From positions 62,001 through 126,000 of the forward strand of contig JAEVLN010000019.1 in NCBI GenBank assembly GCA_018350325.1: 64,000 nucleotides of DNA, read 5' to 3'. Both the position numbers and the translations under genes were made by a program. The stretch comes from Globodera rostochiensis (lineage: Eukaryota > Nematoda > Chromadorea > Rhabditida > Heteroderidae). How positions within the stretch are numbered: the first letter of the stretch is position 1; every line of letters starts with the position of its first letter. Shown here one piece after another: positions 1 to 10,566 of the stretch. A model generated the notes under the pieces. The model did no database searches. It saw only the letters and a list, made by a program, of their open reading frames with translations, and was not told the origin of the DNA.

Positions 1-959
1 GCAATTTGTTGGGCCAAAAATGGGCGATTAGCAGCAGCGAACTCAGCAACGAAATGGACACGAATTTGCACAACAAAACGACCAAATGTTCGCCAAAGTT
101 AACAAAGTCGATCGGTTTGAGGAGAGAATTTGCGGAAGGCATCGGCAAATTTTGGGGAAAGTTTAAATTTGAAGCTCTGTCATAAAATTACCTAAGCGTT
201 CAAATGGTCCAAATTTGCTTTACCTTTTAATGCCCTGTCAATTTCCCTCCCCCATTTAATTTAATTTAATTTTTTTGTTGTTGTTGAAATCACTCAAAAA
301 CAATTTGGGCAAATGCTACGCTAATTAGCACGTCGTCGAAGCGTAATTGAATTGAATCCGTCCGCGGGAGGGCGGGCGACCTTTACGCTAACAAAGTGCG
401 TTTTAATTGAATAATCGACGAACGGCAAATTCTGGTTGGCCTGAAATGCCTCCAGCAACAATTAATACGCCCATTGGTTGGTGTTCGCTGACATAGCGTC
501 GTTTAAAGCGTCAGATGCCATGCCGTGCTTGGATTAACCGAAAAAGTGTAATTACCGAAAATTGAAGGTTAGAGAGAAATGGAACAACTTGGCACATAAA
601 ACTAAAAATTAACAAATTATGTATTGACATTTTTAATGGGCCTGTTTGGCTATTAGTGATGTTTGGTATATAAAAGGCAAATGGTAAAATTCGATAAACT
701 TATTGTTTGTTTTTGAAAAGCGAAATTTAAGAAATTTTTATTTTCAAAAAATATTTTTTTATGTACATTATTAGTAGTGTTGGACAAACGCGGTTAACCG
801 GGGGACAGGGACCGTTAATTATCTTAAATCGGTTTGTTTGTTATTTATGCAATTAGCAAAAATGCCGGTTTAAATTGCAAAAGAAATTGATAAACAATTG
901 GACCATTCAATTACTGAACATTTATTGAATTGCTGAAGACATTCACTGCTTCCATTTCG
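1..959. other. Intergenic DNA, no gene seen
   Basis: AT-rich DNA with no exon chain that I can support on either strand. It ends just below the stop codon of the minus-strand Ly6-like gene. The only structure is one arm of a long inverted repeat (listed separately). Beside that arm, near 790-830, is a GCGGTTAACCG-like motif resembling the subterminal motif of the hAT elements further down the window. Confidence 0.6.
513..735 (+). repeat. Left arm of long inverted repeat
   Basis: This stretch reappears nearly base for base as the reverse complement at 4845-5060. For example, GATGCCATGCCGTGCTTGG here matches CCAAGCACGGCATGGCATC there. Weaker similarity continues outward to about 490/5085 and inward to about 840/4785, where both arms carry a GCGGTTAA motif. 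The arms enclose about 4.1 kb, including the whole Ly6-like gene. They may be the ends of one large element or two opposite copies of one repeat. No clean target-site duplication was found. Confidence 0.8.
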
Positions 960-2383
960 CTAAATCGCCGCCGTTTTTGCGCCCAAAATTCCGATTAGTA
1001 CAAAAAGGGACAAAATTGGCAAAAAATGTGCGCCGATTGAATGGCGCCGGGCGCCGTTGCAACGCGAGCCTTGGCAATAGCACCTTTCCAAGGAGTACGG
1101 CTAAAAAGGGGACAAAATGAATGCTTCTTCATACGTAAAAGTCGACTTTATAGTGAACAAAACAGCACCATTTGGACGGGATGGTTGTCGAACAGGTCGA
1201 AAGTGTGCTCCGATTGCATTTGGACACAAATTGCATTTCCCGTCGGATTGTACGGAGCGCAACCGCGCGATTCCATCCAACGACCTTTGCAAATAAAACA
1301 ATAAAAGCATTTTCTGTGTGTAATTTGAATGGCTCCCGGTGCCGGGGGCATCGCCAAAACTTTGCCTCTACACCGGCCGGGCACTACCAATTTGGCCCGG
1401 TTTAAACGCTCAACCACCGACCGACCATTAAGGTAACCGGTTGTCTTTGTGCACCACTGTCCTGGACACGTTTGACGCCAATACGAATTACAGTCTCCGT
1501 TCGAATCGTAGCGCAAACAGCTCAAACAATCGGTTGCTGAACATTTAACACATTTTGCAAATTAATTTAAATAATGAGTGTAATATGAGCGGCGGCATTC
1601 ACTTGACAGTTGCTGAGTCTGACGACAAATTGACTCGGAAAAGGCGCCGCCGCCTTCGGCCGACTCTTTTTTGGCCACAAATTTGTTGTTGCACGCGCCT
1701 TCGCCCTTCTCCGCGGTGGAGCAGTAATGCACTCCCACATAAAGCTGACTGTACGTCTTGGCACCGCGGACTGGGTCGTAGATGGTCACGTTGTGGGGAG
1801 ACTCCGCGTAGAAACATCTCAAGTGCATATTTACAAAAAATGCAAAACGCAATTTGAATAATTATCACTTACAAATTAGGATTCAAATTTCTGATCAGAT
1901 TTGAATCCGGAAGTTGGCACATTTTTATTTTTTGATTTAACTTTAACCAACTTGTTGTCATTGATCGCCGGCGCGGTGGTGTATCCAGGGTAAAAGTCGG
2001 ACATGCAGCCGCGCACGACGCCATATTCATTTCCTGAAAATATTTTGAAATTTAAATTGTTTGAAACGACAACCGACCAACGGCCACAAGCATTTCCATG
2101 CAAACGTCGCCGCAGGGTTTGTAATCGGAACTGGTCCCGTCGCAGGTGTGAAACGAGAAACGATCGCTTGGTGGAATTGCGGGGAGTCCGGTCGCCTTTA
2201 TGAAAAAAATTTGTTTTGAATTTATTTTTTCGGGGGTTTTTATGTTTCATTTTGCACCTGCCATTGGTTGTGGAGGGTTGGCGATGCACACGAATGGCAG
2301 TCAATAATGGCAGCAATTTGGGAGAATTGCGTAAATGCAATTAGCAGAACGAAAAGCATCCGAACGATTTGGGTGTTGATCAT
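960..2383 (-). CDS. Secreted GPI-anchored protein with two Ly6/uPAR-like cysteine modules
   Basis: Eight exons join in phase: 2258-2383, 2078-2195, 1952-2033, 1873-1890 (an 18 bp microexon), 1603-1817, 1438-1536, 1169-1284 and 960-1100, giving 304 residues. The N-terminus (MINTQIVRMLFVLLIAF...) is a typical signal peptide. Module 1 starts DCHSCAS, continues KPCGDVCMEML and RGCMSDF, and closes near VHYCST..ACNN. Module 2 starts DCLSCLRYD, continues CPGQWCTKTTG and SRGCAPYN, and closes CYCQGSRCNG. That Cys spacing, ending in C-N, is the three-finger (Ly6/uPAR) pattern. The last 20 or so residues (FLPILSLFVLIGILG...) are hydrophobic, as expected of a GPI-attachment signal. The likely location is the outer face of the plasma membrane; the ligand is unknown. 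Some acceptors (TAAAG, TTGAG) are weak, so individual junctions could shift. The tandem-module design and GPI tail are well supported. Confidence 0.78.
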
Positions 2384-3507
2384 TAGCAAATCGACTCCTT
2401 TTAAATGCTTTAGGATTTTGGAAATAATTTAACAACAAAAAACAATTTTTAAAATCAGAAATTGTTTAATATAAATTTGAACAAACGAAAAATTAAATAT
2501 TTGAGATGAAGCCATGAAGAGTTTTCTAGCGCCATAAACCATTTTTGTGACTGGCCTCAATTTTATTGCTAGGCAAACTCATCCACAAAAATTCAAATAT
2601 CTTTTCATATTTTATTGAGCAAAAGGCACGCGCCCGCCCAAATGTCGTTGTTGCAAAATGTATTAAGAAACAAAAAATATATATAATGAAAAATATATTT
2701 TAAAAGAATTTAAATTATTAAATAACTGAGCGCGGCTTTTTAGCAGCTAAAATCTCAAAATATTTAGATTAATTTAAAAACACTCAAACTGAGGGGTTAA
2801 AATTGAAGAAATCAAAAATTTGAAATAGGGGAAAGGTGCTAAAAATGCATTTAACAGAAACTTTATAAATTAGTATTTCTCAATTAATCATTATGTCGTT
2901 TTTTTGATTAAGCCTTTTTGATATTAAATAAAATGTGGGGCATCTGAGGCCGCCCGGCCGCGCGTCTTTGATTATAATTCTTAAACAAAAATTGTACAAT
3001 AAAACAAAATCAAAAAAGCTAAACAAATAATAATAAAAAGAGAAGACAATTTGTCTTTGCAAAAGTAGCACAATTCGGAGAACATCTCAAAAAAAATGAA
3101 TGGACAAATCGATCTTCCATTTTCGTTAATTGCCCGTTGAAATGAATGTTTTGCGTATTTTTGTGCTTTGTCCAGTGCACCTCATCCAATACTTTCTGTT
3201 GCATTTCATCACAAATTCGGCCAGTAACGGCGGGTTGAGCGAATTGGAACATCAACGACAATTCCAACACGAAACAACGACCACAGGACATCCGCAAGTG
3301 GCAGCAACAACAGAAGGCGGTGAACTGCTTGAAAAACTGTTGTAAGGGCTTGGGGTGGAGGGGGGGGGGGGAAAAGGAGGACGAGGTGAACAAATGGAGA
3401 AGGAAGTCGGGGGAAGCGGGCCCCCGCACGGTACAAGTTATTCAAAGCTGAATAACCATTTATTTTTGCAAAAAAAAAAATTGTTTTTTAAAGTTCATAT
3501 TTTAAAC
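2384..3507. other. Intergenic DNA
   Basis: Upstream sequence of the Ly6-like gene and of the next gene. A short plus-strand reading frame (3130-3345) starts with a hydrophobic stretch, MNVLRIFVLCPVHLIQYFLL, and could be a tiny secreted peptide. It has no supporting features and overlaps an equally open minus frame, so I do not call it. A run of G residues lies at about 3361-3370. Confidence 0.5.
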
Positions 3508-3990
3508 ATGTCCAGCTCGACACCGAGGCCAAAAGTTGTAAATCCGAAGGTTGGACCAGTCATTTTGCCAACGACGGACAATTCTTCAAGCGACGAAAGT
3601 GAACAATCCGAAGAAAGTGAAGAAGAATCGCCGCGTAGCGTGACTTTTATGGCTCATAAATTGCAAAAATGCCAAATTCAGTTCCACCACAACCAAATCG
3701 CGCAAGAAACTGCGACCATTTAGCGCATTTTTGCCATATTGCAATTTACAGAAAAATTATGCAAAGGTAAAAATATTGAATGCCTCCCCCCCCACCCATT
3801 ATTTTGTTTCAATTCTCTTCCAAATTGCTTAACAGAGAATGCCAAACGACCTGTGGCCGAAGAGACGAATGCCAAGATGTCCGGGAAGACCTGTAATTAT
3901 TTCAATGAATCAAACTATAATAATATGGGCCATTCATGTGATTCTCCGACCATTGGGTTCCCGGTTTTTGATGCTTTAGCGTCTGATTAA
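3508..3990 (+). CDS. Small acidic hypothetical protein
   Basis: The preferred model has exons 3508-3634, 3752-3766 and 3836-3990, giving 98 residues. The protein begins MSSSTPRPKVVNPKVGP, passes through a Ser/Asp/Glu-rich stretch (SSSDESEQSEESEEES) and ends with a Cys/Asn-rich tail containing KTCNYFNESNYNNMGHSC. Introns use GT-AG with good TTTACAG and TTAACAG acceptors. Without the first splice the frame ends after 71 codons at 3723, so a single-exon product is an alternative. The acidic Ser-rich stretch could be a casein kinase 2 substrate region; this is inference. I do not recognise the family, and no signal peptide or membrane segment is visible. Confidence 0.42.
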
Positions 3991-4844
3991 TAAATTTTAA
4001 AAATATTCAAAATTCAGTTGCATTCAATGGGCACGTAGAAATTTTTGTACGCTTCGATTCTACTCAACAATGCGATGGAGATGCGCGAGGACGTGCCGAT
4101 TGTGTATTCCAATACAATAAATAAAAAATAATTTGAAAATAAAATAAATTCGACAATGAGCTTTTTTCCACTGCTTAGAATATGTTAATTAATGGATATT
4201 TTAGAAGGAATAAAAATTGAGTAATATTGCGATGCTTTTTTTGTTGTTCGATTCGTTGTTGTATTTTCACATCTCACACTTTCAACTGAATTTCACGCTT
4301 TGATATTTTTGTTTTCACATAATCAAAGTCACCTTAATTGCCTTAATTGCCATCCAACCGTGTGACAAAAACTCTTTTATCCTTCCATTAAATTTATTTT
4401 GGCATTTCGCAGTTTGTGAACGAGAAAAGCTTAGAAACAAAAAATCGAACGATTCATTAATGAAATTTGCTGCCGGTTTACACGACGCTTTCGATTAGTG
4501 CCAACCATTAATTTTTTAAACAAAAAAATTGGTTTCTTTTCTCTTTTTTTATAACTGTTTTTGGAGGGCATTTGTGTATAATTAGCATAGGAAATTTAAT
4601 AAACGTCCAGCGGCAAAATTTGGCCACCCAGCATTTTATATTTAATTGTATTTTAGATGAATCTGAAAAGCGGCTTAAATTTTGTTATAATTTAAAATAA
4701 AATGATTTTAGTTTTTTATAAATTTCCTAGCAACCGATCCACACAAATTAATTTAATTTTAAAAATGTCACGAAAACGTTAAATTAGGGTAGGATACCGG
4801 CTCAATTTTTCGCCTAAAAAGCGCGGTTAACGGTCCCGGTATTC

Positions 4845-5060
4845 TTAAATTTTGCTTTTCGAAAATAAGCAATAAGTTTATCGAATTTTACCATTTGCTT
4901 TTTATATACCAAACATCACTAATAGCCAAACAGGCCCATTAAAAATGTCAATACATAATTTGTTAATTTTAGTTTATGTGCCAAGTTGTTCCATTTCTCT
5001 CTAACCTTCAATTTTCGGTAATTACACTTTTTCGGTTAATCCAAGCACGGCATGGCATCT
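4845..5060 (-). repeat. Right arm of long inverted repeat
   Basis: Reverse complement of 513-735 with only scattered changes, including TTTCGGTAATTACAC, CATTTCTCTCTAACCTTC and AATAGCCAAACAGGCCCATT. With the left arm it brackets the Ly6-like gene and the small acidic gene. Confidence 0.8.
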
Positions 5061-5103
5061 GTACGCCTTAGACGACTCTATGTTGGACGTCAATTAATTT
5101 ATT

Positions 5104-5400
5104 CCATGAATTTAAATCCCCTTTTTGTCGAAATTAATTGAGAACGTTTTGTTGCTATAGGGAATAATCACTATAAATAATTTATACCATGAATTTAAAA
5201 TCCACTTTTTGTCGAAATTAATTGAGAACGTTTTGTCAAAGGCATTCTAATAGGGAATAATCACTATAAATAATTTATCCCATGAATTTAAAATCCACTT
5301 TTTGTCGAAATTAATTGAGAACGTTTTGTTGCTATAGGGAATAATCACTATAAATAATTTATACCATGAATTTAAATCCCCTTTTTGTCGAAATTAATAG
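5104..5400. repeat. Tandem repeat, about 4 copies of 83-93 bp
   Basis: CCATGAATTTAAA starts units at 5104, 5187, 5280 and 5364. Each unit continues CTTTTTGTCGAAATTAATTG, AGAACGTTTTG and GGGAATAATCACTATAAATA. The second unit has a roughly 10 bp insertion (TCAAAGGCATTCTAA region). Noncoding; it lies immediately outside the right inverted-repeat arm. Confidence 0.85.
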
Positions 5401-5807
5401 ATAAAATAAATAATGATTAAATAAATCGAATTAATTTAAAGAAAAATCTTTTCCAAAAGAATAAATGGTTCAAATTTGATTACTTTTTTCGTTGCAAAGC
5501 TTTTGCAGGAAATTTTCTAAATTGGGAAATGAAAATTTTGTTTTATTAAAAAAGAAGAAATGAAAATAAAAGCGTGTGAACAATAATTGGCGATAAAAAT
5601 ACTTACAGAAGGAGTAAAATGTTAGCATTAAGCAATGTTAAGTTATTTTTGCAGTCTTTCAATTGCACGAAAATCCAATAAAATTTAATTTAATTAACCT
5701 TGGGGGGATTACAGAAATTTTTGTTTAAATATTTTTTATTAAAATTGTGCTAATTGATTTCCATCCGCTGTCATTTTCCACGCGTATTTCTACGAATCGT
5801 CGCCAAT

Positions 5808-7420
5808 ATGAGCAGTAAATACGATGATTTGGTAATTTATACAATTTTTTAAATTAATGCTAAAAAAATATTTTAGTTTTATTTGACCTTCAAGGACTGT
5901 TATCCGTGTTGGCCACTGATCGGAAGTGCTTTTGCCTTCGGATGTATTGCAATTGTTGGTTTGGTGACGAACGCTTCCGTAATTTACATCACTTTCAAGA
6001 CAAAGTGAACTTTTCAATTTGCAAATTTAATTTTTTGATCAAATTTTTTAAGTTCAAAAGAACATTAAAATTAAATTAATGAAAAAGTATTTATTTTAGG
6101 GCTTTACGCGGAACTGCCAATTATCTGCTTGCACTGACTTCGACATTCGAAATTCTCCACCAGCTCGGCCATTTTCTGTTTGTTTACACCGCATTTTCCG
6201 GCATCAATTTTATTGACTACCGTTTATCCGTTCAAATCGGCACCTTTTTTTTGTTTGGACTATTTGGCACTAATTTGTCCATATTTTTTACCGGATTTGA
6301 TCGATTCTTTTGCGTCTTTTTGCCTACATCGTAAGTGGAAAGCTGGCTATAAATCAAGAAGCTTGGGGGGGGGGAGTTGTGATCTGATACGAAATTCGGA
6401 TAGGTTGATCAATGTTAGAGGAGGGGGGGGGCTATGAGTTCTTCGAAAAATAATGAATTTTGTGATCTGATTCGGAATTCGGATAAGTTGATCAATGTTA
6501 TTTGACCACAACTTTTGTGTGTTTGACAGATACAAATGCATCAAACTGAGGCCTTATCTGGCAAAGATTGGCTTAATTTGTGCGCTGATCAGCACTTTCG
6601 TAACGGTTCTCTTCCACATCGGGGCTGAGTCAATGCCGGACGTGAAAATAACCGGCACAATTGGCGACCTTCTGAAAGTGATCAAATCACTCTAAAAGGC
6701 CCCCCCCTCATTATATTTATGTGTAATGTTCAGGGAAGTGCCGGAACTTTTTACATCAAATTCGGACTGACAACGAACGCCCTCACAATTGTCATGTACA
6801 TTGCGACCGGCATTCTTGTCCGAAAAAAATCAGCAGGCAACTCTTTTAAATTATACTAATAAAAGGCTTTATATGTGTAATTAAATTTAATTCATTTTAG
6901 CACAAAATGTGAATAGCAACGCCAATGCTTTCAACAAACGCATTTTCCGCAGCCTTTTTTTGATCGTTTCCGTTAATGTCGGGGGTTATTTTGTGGTTGC
7001 CGTTTTTCTTACGTTCGTCGCGCCAAAAATGGACCCAATTCCAATGTTTTTTGTTCGCACGGTTTTGGGACTGATTTTTTTGAATATTAGCGCGACATCA
7101 AACGGACCGATTCTTTACGCGACGAGGTAATTACAGAGGCTTTTAATTTCAATTTATTATTCAATTAGCAAATAAATTCGTGTTTCAGTAGCACACATCG
7201 GAAAGCCTTCCATTTACACTTCCCTTTCGTGTTCAAACACATCGGCGTCAGCAGCAGCAGCCCAACCGTCATGCCCATGACCGTTGGCAACATTTTCAAA
7301 GAGTACGCCACTCCCGGCAACATTCTCAAAGAGTACGCCACGCCCATTATGCGAGGAGTGCCGTCTGTTCGACAAAGAACTGCCGCTGGAGGAATGCCAG
7401 AGAAACTCTTCTTCAAATAA
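5808..7420 (+). CDS. Seven-transmembrane chemoreceptor-like GPCR (nematode Srsx-like)
   Basis: Seven exons join in phase: 5808-5831, 5877-6004, 6100-6330, 6530-6677, 6734-6836, 6901-7126 and 7189-7420, giving 363 residues. Successive hydrophobic helices are visible (WPLIGSAFAFGCIAIVGLVT; NYLLALTSTFEILHQLGHFL; IGTFFLFGLFGTNLSIFF; IGLICALISTFVTVLFHI; TNALTIVMYIATGIL; FLIVSVNVGGYFVVAVFLTF; VRTVLGLIFLNISATSNGP). The helix-3 end reads GFDRFF, a DRF version of the DRY motif, and ALRGTANYLLAL after helix 1 resembles Srsx receptors. Such receptors act in the plasma membrane, typically in chemosensory neurons, coupling ligand binding to G proteins; the ligand is unknown. The intron after 6836 starts with GC (CAG|GCAACT) and is needed to keep the frame. 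The tail holds a short internal duplication (GNIFKEYATP/GNILKEYATP). Confidence 0.82.
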
Positions 7421-7641
7421 AAAAACTAACTTTTAATGAAAAAAAAATATTCCTTGTGCAGCCATACTGGCAGCTACTTTCATCTCGACAAGAGCTTTTG
7501 AATGGTTTTTAATTTGTCTGAATCGGTTAAGTTCAAAGTCAGTTATTGCCCTGTATTCGGATCGGTAGCCCAGTAGATTGGGGCAAATAAAGCGATCAGT
7601 TTAAGTGATATTTATGAAAAAGTTGAACATAACAACATAAA
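7421..7641. other. Convergent intergenic spacer
   Basis: Only 221 bp separate the stop codons of the plus-strand receptor gene and the minus-strand BED/H2C2 gene, so both genes must terminate transcription here. AATAAA-like signals are present: AAATAAAAAA just after the receptor stop on the plus strand. No other feature is seen. Confidence 0.55.
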
Positions 7642-9339
7642 TTATAATTCAAGGTCTGTATTTTGTTCTGATGGCGTTTTGGGCCCATTTTGTTCAATTT
7701 CCCCATTTTGGTTAATTTCCCCATTTTGTTCAATTTCCCCATTTTGGTTAATTTCCCCATTTTGTTCAATTTCCCCATTTTGGTCAATTTGCCCATTTTG
7801 GCCAATTTCATTGTCCGTTTTTGCCATTGTCCCCCCGTCCGTCGCGGCCAAAATGCGTGTACGGTACTCCTCCAACACTTCCAAATGGTACTTCTTCAGA
7901 TGGCTTCTCAGCGCATTTGTCGGCTTCCCGGGGGTTTCGACCGATCGGCGGTAGAAACAGTGCCGGCAGCTGATCGCCTCGGCCCCGAATTGGTAGAAGC
8001 AGGCGTAGTCAATTCGCTGAAACGGACGGATTAATCAAATGGACGGCACTCGACAGATTATTGGCATTCTGACAAATTTTATTTAACTTTCCGATGGAAA
8101 TATTTTTATTAATAATTTGTATTTAATTATTTTGTTGACCCTTTCTTTGTGCTGGTTTGGCCTCAACAGCGTGGCCAACTTTCGCTCGTTTTTGTTCCAT
8201 TTTTTGCACTCCAGACAGCCCACCAAGAAAATCAAAATGCATTCGACCGTAATATTCGCATACTGTACGCCAAATTATTTTATGAAATTAAATAAAATTG
8301 CATTAAAATAATATTATTTTTATTTAATTGATTTGCTTACTTTTTTCCTTGCCACGTTGTACATTGAAATGCTTCGTCCGTGGCCGGTGATCAGATGGTA
8401 TTTGTGCAGCACTTCGAACAGATCGTCCACACTGAGAAGCATCCGTCCGGTGCCCTTCTCGGCAAGAAAATCCTTGGCAAATTCTGCGAGTGCCAAAATT
8501 AACAAAATCCGGCAAGGAATTCAGTGAATGATTGCTCACCGTCGTTGGCACTTTTCTTTCTGACAATTCGGTACTTTTCGCCGATGACGGCCAAATGTGC
8601 CGGCACTTGGCCGTCCTCTCTCCGAATGCGCTCGACCACCTTAAAGAATCATTTAATTATTGTTTAATTATTATTATTAAATATATTTAACCCTCAATCA
8701 TTGAACGTTATTTTCTAATAATTGGCATTTTTTTCATTTTGGTGCCATTCTCTGCAAAGTTGTTAACCTTCACTCTGTCCAGCAAAGCTTCGTATTTATG
8801 CCGAGAAAGCATATTCCGGGGCTGACTTCGCTTCCGGCCGAACACTTTGCTCATGTCGACCAAATATCTGTCGCGCCATTCTCTTAAATAGGCACTCTTT
8901 GGCTGGTCCTGGAATAATAAAATTTGAAATATTTATTATTTTGGCATATTTTAATTTACATTTTCATTTTTACTTTTCCCAACGTTAATCTGTGCCGAAA
9001 AATTTGAGTCAATTTCATTGGAATCGACCGCTTCTTTCGGTCTCAGTTCGTTTTCGTTCAATGGCACCGAATTGTTTTCGTCACTTTTTGTCTTCAACAA
9101 TTTTGAGTTTATTCTGTCATTTTTTATTTGGGGAATCGCCACCATTTTTTGCTTTCTTTAAAAATTAATTAAAAAATGCAAAATTCGCATTTTCACTTAA
9201 TTTACCGGGCCGCTTTTTCTTGCCGGATGGCGCTTTGGAGTTGGTTAGAAGTGTCCGAAATTGGGTCTTTCAGCCGTTCGTGCATCATTTGGAGCCCGTC
9301 GTCGTTGTAAAGTTGCAAAAATTGCAGTAAATTTTGCAT
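7642..9339 (-). CDS. H2C2 integrase-type zinc-binding domain plus BED-like zinc finger protein
   Basis: Seven exons join in phase: 9206-9339, 8960-9155, 8768-8908, 8540-8639, 8341-8483, 8140-8262 and 7642-8016, giving 403 residues. The N-terminal third is charged and unstructured-looking (MQNLLQFLQLYNDDG...). The middle reads LFEVLHKYHLITGHGR, then YANITVECILIFLVGCLECK: the H-H-C-C pattern and N-I-T signature of the zinc-binding module that precedes retroelement and Ginger/KRBA2-type integrase cores. No DDE catalytic core follows. Instead there is SCRHCFYRRS...LRSHLKKYHLEVL, a C2H2 finger of BED type, and then a QNGEI(N/E) repeat tail. A host-domesticated transposon-derived DNA-binding protein is the likely reading (inference). 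An additional 5' exon is possible in 9415-9657. Confidence 0.72.
7684..7800 (-). repeat. In-frame 18/36 bp tandem repeat coding QNGEI(N/E)
   Basis: Alternating TTCAATTTCCCCATTTTG and GGTTAATTTCCCCATTTTG-like blocks, about six copies. On the minus strand they translate as QNGEIE/QNGEIN hexapeptides near the C-terminus of the BED/H2C2 protein. The copies are almost identical, which suggests recent slippage and likely length variation between individuals. Confidence 0.85.
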
Positions 9340-10566
9340 TTCGCCAATTAAAGAGTCTTTTTTTATAAATTAAATGTCTTTAAATTATTAATTCAAAATA
9401 AATATAAAAATAAATTAATTTCTTCTGCATGACAACCTCCAAACTAGAATAAATGTTTTTGGATTTGTGGCAAACAAATTATGAAATCCAACATAAAATA
9501 TAGAAAATTGGGGGGCGGGGGCGGGCAATGGGCCAATTTGTGGGGGTGGGGCGGCGGAAATTGCTTCTGGATTTATTCTGTCAATTTTTTGATCAGATCG
9601 ATATTTGTATAAGCGGTACCAAACAACAAAAATGGGGAAGATAAAATTTTTCTCCATTAATAATAATAATTAATATTTTATGAATAACAATTATTGGGGG
9701 CTTATAATTTGATATTAAATGCCAAAAAAAATATGCAAATGGGAATTATTGACGTGCATTTATAATTATTTATAAATTCGTAGTATGTTAAGTATATAAA
9801 ATTAAAAATGAATGGACTATAAATATTAAAATGGAAATTTTTCAATTTTTAATTTTACTTTTATGATTAATAAAAAAATAAGTCAACGTTTTGACTTTTT
9901 GATAGAAATGAATTTGCATTTATTTCACTGTTTCAAAAAAGGCTATTAATTCTTTTGTGATCGAAAATCATTCGATAAACCCATGCCAATTTATCGCAAC
10001 TAAAGTGTTCATTCCTCCGAATTTACCCAAAAATATTCAAATGTTAAATTATTTTCCGACTTTCAAATGCATTAATCGCATTTCTTAAGCCAAACAACCA
10101 ACAGACACTAAATTATTCTTTATTGTAGTTTAAAATTAATTAAAGATGGGAATTGAATTGCAAATTGAGGCACTCACTAAAGAAAAAGAATGAATGAGAA
10201 TTGAGGAATGGGGACGGACTGGACGACGTTGGAACAAATAATAGGAAAAGAAGAAATGCTACAAAATTTGATAATAATCATTTTAAAATGGAATATATAA
10301 AATCGTAGGAGAGAGAGGAGGAGGCGATTCAATTCGTTCCCTTTTTTTACCCCGTTTTTAGGCCAAAACCGACATTTTAAGTACAATTGGCCTATTAATC
10401 TATGAGAATTATTCGATTCGATTATTTCAATTCGTCGCCATTTGCTTTAAACGTTAAACGAACACTTTTTGATGTACAGTAATTAATATTCACCTGTAAT
10501 ATTATAAAAATTTAAAATAAATTCAAAAAGCCCACCTTTCTCTTTTCAACAACCGAATTTGTTCTT
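9340..10566. other. Intergenic DNA
   Basis: AT-rich sequence between the divergent 5' end of the BED/H2C2 gene and the 3' end of the RRM gene. A minus frame at 9415-9657 (MEKNFIFPIFVVWYRLYKY..., with a Pro-rich middle) could be an alternative first exon of the BED/H2C2 gene, but no convincing splice joins it. Nothing else recognised. Confidence 0.5.

Larger units (their letters stand above)
3991..5807. other. Intergenic DNA with repeats
   Basis: No gene is supported. The stretch holds the right arm of the long inverted repeat (4845-5060) and a short tandem repeat (5104-5400), both listed separately. The rest is AT-rich with many AATTTAAA-type runs. The promoter of the chemoreceptor gene presumably lies in the last few hundred bases, but no defined motif is visible. 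Confidence 0.55.

Noticed and set aside
3130..3345. Short plus-strand frame with hydrophobic start
   Set aside because: Could be a small secreted peptide, but an overlapping minus frame is longer, no splice or family signal supports it, and hydrophobic runs are common in AT-rich DNA.
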